Source: Alphaproteobacteria bacterium
GTDB lineage: Bacteria; Pseudomonadota; Alphaproteobacteria; Acetobacterales; Acetobacteraceae
Direction: 5' to 3'
NCBI GenBank assembly: GCA_026225015.1
Contig: JAMFRY010000311.1
Span: 1-18,426 of the forward strand
DNA length: 18,426 bases
Shown in pieces: positions 13,551 through 18,426 of the stretch (the stretch's first letter is position 1; each line of letters opens with the position of its first letter). The notes beneath the pieces were generated by a model. The model was not told the DNA's origin and did no database searches. It saw only the letters and a program-made list of their open reading frames with translations. The position numbers were made by a program, and so were the translations under genes.

Positions 13551-15032
13551 TTACCCCCGATTCGGCAGATAGCGGGCCAGCAAATGCGTGCGGAATGCCG
13601 CGGGGTTCAGCTTCTCGCCGGTTGCCACGGTTAATAAGGCATTGAATCCAAACCGCGATCCCTTGGCGTGGACGTTTCCGGCGAGCCAGCCGATCAACCC
13701 GGAAATATCTCCCGCCAGCAGGCTCTCATCGAGCTGCGGCAGGGCGATTCGCGCCGCCGCCATCAGCTGCGCGGCCGCCATCGCGCCCAAAGTGTAGGAC
13801 GGGAAATATCCGAAAAGCCCATCATACCAGTGAATATCCTGCAGGCAGCCTTGCCGGTCATCGGGCGGCGTAATGCCGAGCAGGGCATGCAGACCTTCAT
13901 TCCAGGCCTGCGGCAGATCGCGCAGTTCGAGCTCACGGGAAATCATCGCCTGTTCCAACCTGAAACGCAGGATCACATGCGCCGGGTAAGTGAGTTCATC
14001 GGCTTCCACCCGGATGAAACTGCGCTGCACCCGACGCAGCCGGGATTTCAGGGCGCCTTGGGTAATGGCCGCGCCGAACGCCTCAGAGAGAACCGGCGCC
14101 AGATAGCTCAAATACGCATCCGAGCGCACTGCCTGCATTTCTACAATCAGCGATTGGCTCTCATGCGTCGCCATTCCGGCCGCTGCGCCCACCGGTTGGC
14201 GCATATAGAGGCGCGGCAGGTTCTGCTCGTAAAGCCCGTGCCCGGTCTCGTGCAGCACGCCCAGCAGGGCCGAGCAGAAATCCTGCTCGTCATAGCGCGT
14301 GGTGATGCGGATATCGGTCGGCGTGCCGCCGCAGAACGGATGGGCGGAGCGATCCAGCCTGGCATGGCTGAAATCCAGGCCGGCATCTTGGGCGAGCCGC
14401 CGGCACAAAATTTCCTGAACCGAAGCGGGATAAGGCCCCGGCGGCAAGGCCTCGAACGGAGTCCGGCGCTGATTCTCCTCCACCTCCGGCAAAGCGTTGC
14501 GCAGAAACGCCTCATATTCGGCAAAAATCGGCGCCACGTCGGCGGCGACAATGCCGCGCTGATACTGGGTGAGAAGCGCGTCATAAGGGGTAAGCGCCAA
14601 TTTCTCCGCCAATATTTCGGCCTTTTGCCGGGTAAGGTTCAGTACCTCCTCAAGCGCTGGCCGAACCGCGGCAAAATCGGAATTTGGCCTGGCCGTGCGC
14701 CAGATGCTCTCACAGGCCGAATTGGCGCGCGAGCCTGCCTCGACCAGCTCCGTTGGAATCGCGGTGGCGCGCAAATGCGCCTCGCGCATCATTTCCAGAT
14801 TGACTTCGTCCCAGCCATCTTGCGGCGCCTCGGCCGAATGCAGGTCCTCGGCGATGCTGGAAGCCGTGAGAAGTTCATGCGAGAGCCCGGCCAGGGCCGC
14901 TATTTGCTCACCGCGCGCCGCTGCCCCGCCGGCCGGCATCATCGCGGCCGCATCCCATCCCAGAACCGCGGCCGCTTCGTCCAATACGGCGATGCGGGAG
15001 AATTTTTCCTTCAGGCGGGCATAGGCGTTCAT
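13551..15032 (-). CDS. M32 family metallocarboxypeptidase (carboxypeptidase Taq type)
   Basis: A 493-residue cytoplasmic zinc carboxypeptidase that removes C-terminal amino acids with broad specificity. All family signatures are present: DIRITTRY (240-247), HETGH (261-265) with the zinc histidines and catalytic Glu262, the HESQS third-ligand segment (290-294), IRVEADELTYPAH (340-352) and GCLQDIHWYDGLFGYFPSYTLG spread over 395-416. Length is normal for M32. ATG 15032 overlaps the surf1 stop as ATGA, so translation is coupled to the cytochrome oxidase operon. A protein-turnover enzyme here is not an obvious part of oxidase assembly; the link may be just operon growth or a role in peptide recycling. 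The non-coding 290 bases beyond its stop hold the palindromes described separately. Confidence 0.96.
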   Translation of the reverse strand: MNAYARLKEKFSRIAVLDEAAAVLGWDAAAMMPAGGAAARGEQIAALAGLSHELLTASSIAEDLHSAEAPQDGWDEVNLEMMREAHLRATAIPTELVEAGSRANSACESIWRTARPNSDFAAVRPALEEVLNLTRQKAEILAEKLALTPYDALLTQYQRGIVAADVAPIFAEYEAFLRNALPEVEENQRRTPFEALPPGPYPASVQEILCRRLAQDAGLDFSHARLDRSAHPFCGGTPTDIRITTRYDEQDFCSALLGVLHETGHGLYEQNLPRLYMRQPVGAAAGMATHESQSLIVEMQAVRSDAYLSYLAPVLSEAFGAAITQGALKSRLRRVQRSFIRVEADELTYPAHVILRFRLEQAMISRELELRDLPQAWNEGLHALLGITPPDDRQGCLQDIHWYDGLFGYFPSYTLGAMAAAQLMAAARIALPQLDESLLAGDISGLIGWLAGNVHAKGSRFGFNALLTVATGEKLNPAAFRTHLLARYLPNRG

Positions 15033-15742
15033 GCGTCACTCAACCTTTTGCGGGCAAAGAAATAGAATTCAAACATGAGCACGATGGCAAAGCCAAACCA
15101 TGTTAGCGCGTATTGATAGTGATTATTCGGTGGCCGAGGCAAATGCTGCGCCGGCTGCGGCAAGGCCGAGCCCAAAGGCGGCATTTTCCCGATCGCTACC
15201 AGGGTGAACGGCGCCACATCGGAAAAGCCCATATCCGTGCCAATCCTGGCGGCGTCCAGCGTATAATAGAGATTTTTCTCCGGCTCATCCGCGCCGGCGA
15301 ACCAGCCCGGCGCTTCCGATTTGTGGATATAGCCCACGACCTGCACAATGCCTGCCGGCTCGGCGACCGCGACCGGCGCCTGCGACGGTACCCAGCCCAG
15401 ATCCACCAGAACCACCCGGCCGATGGTCTCCCGCAATGGCTGAATCAGTTCGCCGCCTGCAACCGGCGTCACCGGTCCATCATGCACCTCATCGCCATAC
15501 AAAGCAGCTTTTCCCGGCACCCAGACGCCGGTGACGATCACCTTCTCGAACCGGTTGGGATGCGCCGGCACGGCGATGGGCGGAGAAATTTCGGCCAGAT
15601 AAATCTGCGCCAGAATTGCCTCCTTCCATTTCAGCCGATGCAACTGCCAGACCCCGAGCCCGATCAACAGCCAGAAACAAATAAATGCCGAAATCCCCGG
15701 CGCACGAAGCCGGCGCCAGCGCGGGTTGTCTTTGCTCCAGAT
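15029..15742 (-). CDS. surf1: SURF1 family cytochrome oxidase assembly protein (start codon uncertain)
   Basis: An inner-membrane factor that helps insert heme a into subunit I of aa3-type oxidase. A first TM helix contains the family segment IGLGVWQLHRLKWKEAIL. A periplasmic domain follows with VTGVWVPGKAALYGDEV and VVLVDLGWVPSQAPV. The conserved end PNNHYQYALTWFGFAIVL forms the second helix. Length is about 237 residues, as usual. No ATG, GTG or TTG lies in frame between the coxC stop and the first helix; codons there read ATA AGG AAC GTA AGC ACT TCG ATC TGG. I give the non-standard ATC at 15742 as a placeholder. ATG 15913 would start 154 bases inside coxC with an implausible Arg-rich leader; TTG 15667 would cut the first helix. 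The gene ends in an ATGA overlap with the carboxypeptidase. Confidence 0.88.
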   Translation of the reverse strand: MWSKDNPRWRRLRAPGISAFICFWLLIGLGVWQLHRLKWKEAILAQIYLAEISPPIAVPAHPNRFEKVIVTGVWVPGKAALYGDEVHDGPVTPVAGGELIQPLRETIGRVVLVDLGWVPSQAPVAVAEPAGIVQVVGYIHKSEAPGWFAGADEPEKNLYYTLDAARIGTDMGFSDVAPFTLVAIGKMPPLGSALPQPAQHLPRPPNNHYQYALTWFGFAIVLMFEFYFFARKRLSDA

Positions 15743-15759
15743 CGAAGTGCTTACGTTCC

Positions 15760-16611
15760 TTATCCCGCTGTAATCGCGCTGCGGCCGAGGAAGTAGATGC
15801 AGACGAACAGGAACAGCCAGACCACATCGACGAAATGCCAGTACCAGGCCGCCGCCTCGAAGCCGAAATGGCGTTGCGGGTTGAACTGCCCGGCGATGGC
15901 GCGGAACAGGCATACGGTGAGGAAGACGGTGCCGATGATCACGTGGACGCCGTGGAAGCCGGTGGCGATGAAGAAGGATGAGGAGAAAATCCCGCCATGG
16001 TAGAACGGAAACGGCGAATGGGTGTACTCCCAGCCCTGGCCGCACAGGAAGGCAATGCCCAGCAGGACCGTCACGGCCAGGCCCTGGACGGTTCCCTTGT
16101 TATCGCCCTCGATCAGGCAGTGATGCGCCCAGGTGATGGTGGTGCCGGAGAGCAGCAGGTCCATGGTGTTGAACAGCGGGATGGCGAACGGGTCGATCGT
16201 ATGCAGCCCCATCGGCGGCCAGACCGGGGCGAAGGCCGTGCCCATGCTGCCGGGATAGAAGAAGTAATTGAAATAGTTCCAGAAGAAGGAGACGAAGAAC
16301 ATCACCTCGGAGGTGATGAACAGCGCCATGCCGTAGCGCAGACCGATCTGGGTCACGATCTTGTGCAGGCCGGGAACCTGGCTCTCGTGCACCACATCGC
16401 GCCACCACAGGAACATGATGGTGATGGTGAAGAGGAAGCCCAGGCCGAGGATGATGAAGTTATGAAAATGCGCGGCGAAGATGATGCCGGTAAACACGGT
16501 CATCGCCGAGAACCCGCCGAAGAGCGGCCAGAGGCTCGGTGTCACCAGATGATAGGGGTGCGGAACCGTGGACTTGATCTGGTCTGTCGCCGTATGGACT
16601 GTGCCGCTCAT
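15760..16611 (-). CDS. ctaE: Cytochrome c oxidase subunit III
   Basis: A 283-residue, seven-helix inner-membrane subunit of the aa3 cytochrome c oxidase, which stabilises the complex and lines the oxygen/proton entry side. Family signatures are HPYHLVTPSLWPL near the N-terminus, FLWWRDVVHES, RYGMALFITSEVMFFVSFFW, the TITWAHHCLIEGD segment, GFHGVHVIIGT and the closing AAAWYWHFVDVVWLFLF. Length and order are normal. ATG 16611 has AGGGA six bases upstream. It follows the CoxF-like gene by 23 bases and is followed at once by surf1, so it is mid-operon. Also called coxC. Confidence 0.98.
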   Translation of the reverse strand: MSGTVHTATDQIKSTVPHPYHLVTPSLWPLFGGFSAMTVFTGIIFAAHFHNFIILGLGFLFTITIMFLWWRDVVHESQVPGLHKIVTQIGLRYGMALFITSEVMFFVSFFWNYFNYFFYPGSMGTAFAPVWPPMGLHTIDPFAIPLFNTMDLLLSGTTITWAHHCLIEGDNKGTVQGLAVTVLLGIAFLCGQGWEYTHSPFPFYHGGIFSSSFFIATGFHGVHVIIGTVFLTVCLFRAIAGQFNPQRHFGFEAAAWYWHFVDVVWLFLFVCIYFLGRSAITAG

Positions 16612-16634
16612 GCCTTTTCCCTATACCCTCGTTT

Positions 16635-16796
16635 TTACCACATCTGCCCGTATTCGTGCAGTTTGACCACAGCCACCGCGTAGATCACCACGCAAAACCC
16701 CGCTAGCACCGCGAGCAGCGCCCAGTTCCGGCCGCGTTGCCGCCGCCTGAACTCGGCGATCATTTCCGGCGACCAGTTCTCCTCCTCAATTCTCAT
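16635..16796 (-). CDS. 53-residue single-helix protein, CoxF-like oxidase assembly protein
   Basis: A short gene read directly from the minus strand: the product starts MRIEEENWSPEMIAEFRRRQ, has a basic segment RRRQRGRNW (about 17-25), one TM helix (about 25-45, ALLAVLAGFCVVIYAVAVV), and ends KLHEYGQMW at a TAA. Its ATG overlaps the ctaB stop as ATGA, and the coxC start lies 23 bases beyond it. A small N-in/C-out helix protein with a basic juxtamembrane segment between ctaB and coxC is the place and layout of CoxF in alphaproteobacterial oxidase operons. CoxF's role is poorly known. Identification rests on position and architecture; sequence conservation in this family is low. Confidence 0.82.
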   Translation of the reverse strand: MRIEEENWSPEMIAEFRRRQRGRNWALLAVLAGFCVVIYAVAVVKLHEYGQMW

Positions 16797-17710
16797 AGCA
16801 GCCGGTCGATCGCGCAGGCGCCGAATAGCAGGAACAGGTACATGATGGAGAACTTGAACGCGGCGCGGGCCGGTTTATCGCCGGTCAGGCTCTTGCCGGC
16901 CGCGTCCTGCCTGTCTGCCAGCACCGCGTAAGCGCAATAGGTAAAGGCGAGACCCAGCAGCAAAGCGGCGGCGGCGTAAATCCTGCCCGTCAGGCCAAAC
17001 CAATAGGGTGAGAGCGTCACCGGCAGCAGGATCAGCGTATAAACCAGCACGCAAATCCGTGTATGCCGCGCGCCTTTCGCCACCGGCAGCATCGGCACGC
17101 CGGCCCGGGCATAATCTTGCGATGCATAGAGGGCGAGCGACCAGAAATGCGGCGGCGTCCAGAAAAATACGATCGCGAACAGAAAAAGCGGCAGCGCGGA
17201 AATATTTCCCGTTGCGGCGGACCAGCCGATCACCGCCGGAAATGCGCCCGCAGCACCGCCGATGACGATATTTTGAGGCGTCAGCCGTTTCAGCCACATC
17301 GTGTAAACGAAGACGTAAAATGCAATCGAGCCGGCCAGCACCGCGGCCGCCACCAGGTTCGTCGCAACCGCCATCAGCAGCACCGAGCCCAGCGCCAGCA
17401 CCACGCCGAACGCCAAGGCTGCACCCGGCTCGATCCGTCCCGCCGGAATCGGCCGTGAGGCGGTGCGCTTCATCAAGGCGTCGATGTCGCGGTCATACCA
17501 CATATTGATGGCGCCGGAGGCGCCGGCCCCCACGGCAATGCATAGGATCGCGGTCAAGGCCAGCACCGGATTTATATGCTGGGGCGCGATCACCAGCCCG
17601 ATGGCGCCGGTGAACACCACCAGCGACAAAACCCGCGGCTTGAGCAGCGCGATCCAATCCCCGGCCGTGGCGCCGAGCTCGGCCGAATTTGCAAATACAG
17701 TGTCGCTCAT
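16793..17710 (-). CDS. ctaB: Protoheme IX farnesyltransferase (heme O synthase)
   Basis: A 305-residue, roughly nine-helix UbiA-superfamily prenyltransferase in the inner membrane. It attaches a farnesyl group to heme B to give heme O, the precursor of heme A for the oxidase. The N-terminus reads DWIALLKPRVLSLVVFTG. The prenyl-diphosphate/Mg2+ site is AINMWYDRDIDALMKRT with Asn69, Asp73 and Asp77, then SRPIPAGRI (85-93). The second acidic region maps to IVFFWTPPHFWSLALYASQDYARAGVPMLPV, with its conserved WTPPHFW. ATG 17710 lies nine bases after the coxA stop, and the stop overlaps the CoxF-like start. Also called cyoE or COX10 homologue. Confidence 0.97.
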   Translation of the reverse strand: MSDTVFANSAELGATAGDWIALLKPRVLSLVVFTGAIGLVIAPQHINPVLALTAILCIAVGAGASGAINMWYDRDIDALMKRTASRPIPAGRIEPGAALAFGVVLALGSVLLMAVATNLVAAAVLAGSIAFYVFVYTMWLKRLTPQNIVIGGAAGAFPAVIGWSAATGNISALPLFLFAIVFFWTPPHFWSLALYASQDYARAGVPMLPVAKGARHTRICVLVYTLILLPVTLSPYWFGLTGRIYAAAALLLGLAFTYCAYAVLADRQDAAGKSLTGDKPARAAFKFSIMYLFLLFGACAIDRLL

Positions 17711-17719
17711 GGCTGGGGT

Positions 17720-18426
17720 TTAGCGGATAACCGGCACATCCTCAAACGTGTGGTGCGGCGCGGGGGAGGGGACGGCCCATTCCAGCGTGGTCGCGCCGTC
17801 GCCCCAGTAATTTGCCGGCAGCCGCTCTTTGGAGGTAAAAATCCGCCATAGAATATAAAAGAATATCGCCGTGGACGCGCCCGAGATGAATGCACCCACG
17901 GAGGAGACGAAATTCCAGCCGGCAAAGGCATCTGCATAATCGGGATAGCGCCGCGGCATGCCGGCAAGCCCCAGGAAGTGCTGCGGGAAGAAGGTCAGGT
18001 TGACGCCGATAAAGGTCGTCCAGAAATGCACCTTGCCCCAGAATTCCGGATAAGGATGGCCGCTCATCTTGCCGATCCAGTAATAGAACCCGGCAAAGAT
18101 CACGAACACGGCGCCGAGGGAGAGCACGTAATGGAAATGCGCGATCAGAAAATAGTCATTATGCAGTTCCTGATCCAGCCCGGCATTGGCCAGCACCACG
18201 CCGGTGGCGCCGCCGATGACGAACAGGAAGATGAACCCGATTGCCCAGAGCATCGGCGTTTTGAACTCGATCGAGCCGCCCCACATCGTGGCGATCCAGG
18301 AAAACACCTTCACTCCTGTCGGCACCGCGATCACCAGCGTCGCCACTTCGAAATAGACCCGGCTGTCATCGGAAATGCCGGAGACGAACATGTGATGCGC
18401 CCAGACGATGAAGCCCACGAAACCGA
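17720..18426 (-). CDS. ctaD: Cytochrome c oxidase subunit I, C-terminal part (5' end outside window)
   Basis: The last 235 or so residues of the catalytic subunit of aa3 cytochrome c oxidase; the frame is open to the right edge, and the GTG at 18418 is internal. The stretch VWAHHMF holds the two CuB histidines, IAVPTGVKVFSW the K-channel Thr and Lys, and LIAHFHYVL the two histidines that bind heme a3 and heme a. GKVHFWTTFIGVNLTFFPQHFLGLAGMPRRYPDY is the conserved C-terminal block. This identifies an aa3-type heme-copper oxidase rather than a cbb3 or bd enzyme. It lies nine bases before ctaB and heads the visible operon. Also called coxA. Confidence 0.98.
   Translation of the reverse strand, partial: GFVGFIVWAHHMFVSGISDDSRVYFEVATLVIAVPTGVKVFSWIATMWGGSIEFKTPMLWAIGFIFLFVIGGATGVVLANAGLDQELHNDYFLIAHFHYVLSLGAVFVIFAGFYYWIGKMSGHPYPEFWGKVHFWTTFIGVNLTFFPQHFLGLAGMPRRYPDYADAFAGWNFVSSVGAFISGASTAIFFYILWRIFTSKERLPANYWGDGATTLEWAVPSPAPHHTFEDVPVIR

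Noticed and set aside
13668..15065. 465-codon plus-strand reading frame opposite the M32 gene
   Set aside because: Arg/Gln/His-rich shadow with no domain; the minus strand encodes a full M32 peptidase.
1..18426. CRISPR array, complete insertion sequence, prophage or toxin-antitoxin system
   Set aside because: No regularly spaced repeats, transposase, integrase, cas or toxin-like genes are visible; the HTH pair lacks any recognisable toxin partner.

Overview
The window is a GC-rich alphaproteobacterial chromosome segment. Gene content and protein style fit the Rhodospirillales, most likely an Acetobacteraceae relative of Acidocella/Acidiphilium; this placement is an inference from PBP1A, the TPR protein, the small HTH protein and the aa3-oxidase operon, not a database result. 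Most of it is ordinary core genome. One AT-richer, regulator-bearing stretch (about 12.1-13.55 kb) stands out as accessory.

Left part (1-4.3 kb): the 3' part of a TPR-repeat protein (+) runs convergently into prfB (-), with a long hairpin between them. prfB carries a complete autoregulatory +1 programmed frameshift site, so its true start is at 2662 and it must be read in two frames. Upstream of prfB on the same strand is an MFS carboxylate/lactate-type transporter, then a tRNA-Pro(CGG) with its own probable promoter and terminator.

Middle (4.3-12.1 kb): a Tat-type N-acetylmuramoyl-L-alanine amidase and the bifunctional penicillin-binding protein PBP1A (both +, cell-wall remodelling and synthesis); azlC-azlD (+, overlapping, branched-chain amino-acid exporter); a convergent His-rich zinc-type CDF efflux pump (-); an outer-membrane beta-barrel protein (-); and, divergent from it, two overlapping small membrane-protein genes of unknown role (+).

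Accessory part (12.1-13.55 kb): 450 bp of AT-rich non-coding DNA, a divergent pair of small helix-turn-helix proteins whose shared promoter region is packed with CTAAC half-sites, then two long perfect or near-perfect palindromes and a degenerate REP-like element.

Right part (13.55-18.43 kb): one minus-strand operon, read ctaD(coxA, partial) - ctaB - a 53-residue CoxF-like protein - ctaE(coxC) - surf1 - M32 carboxypeptidase. It encodes subunits of an aa3-type cytochrome c oxidase, heme O synthesis and a heme-a insertion factor, with a carboxypeptidase coupled at the end through an ATGA overlap. The Cox11/CtaG copper chaperone gene, commonly found before coxC in alphaproteobacteria, is not there, and surf1 has no ATG/GTG/TTG at the expected place.
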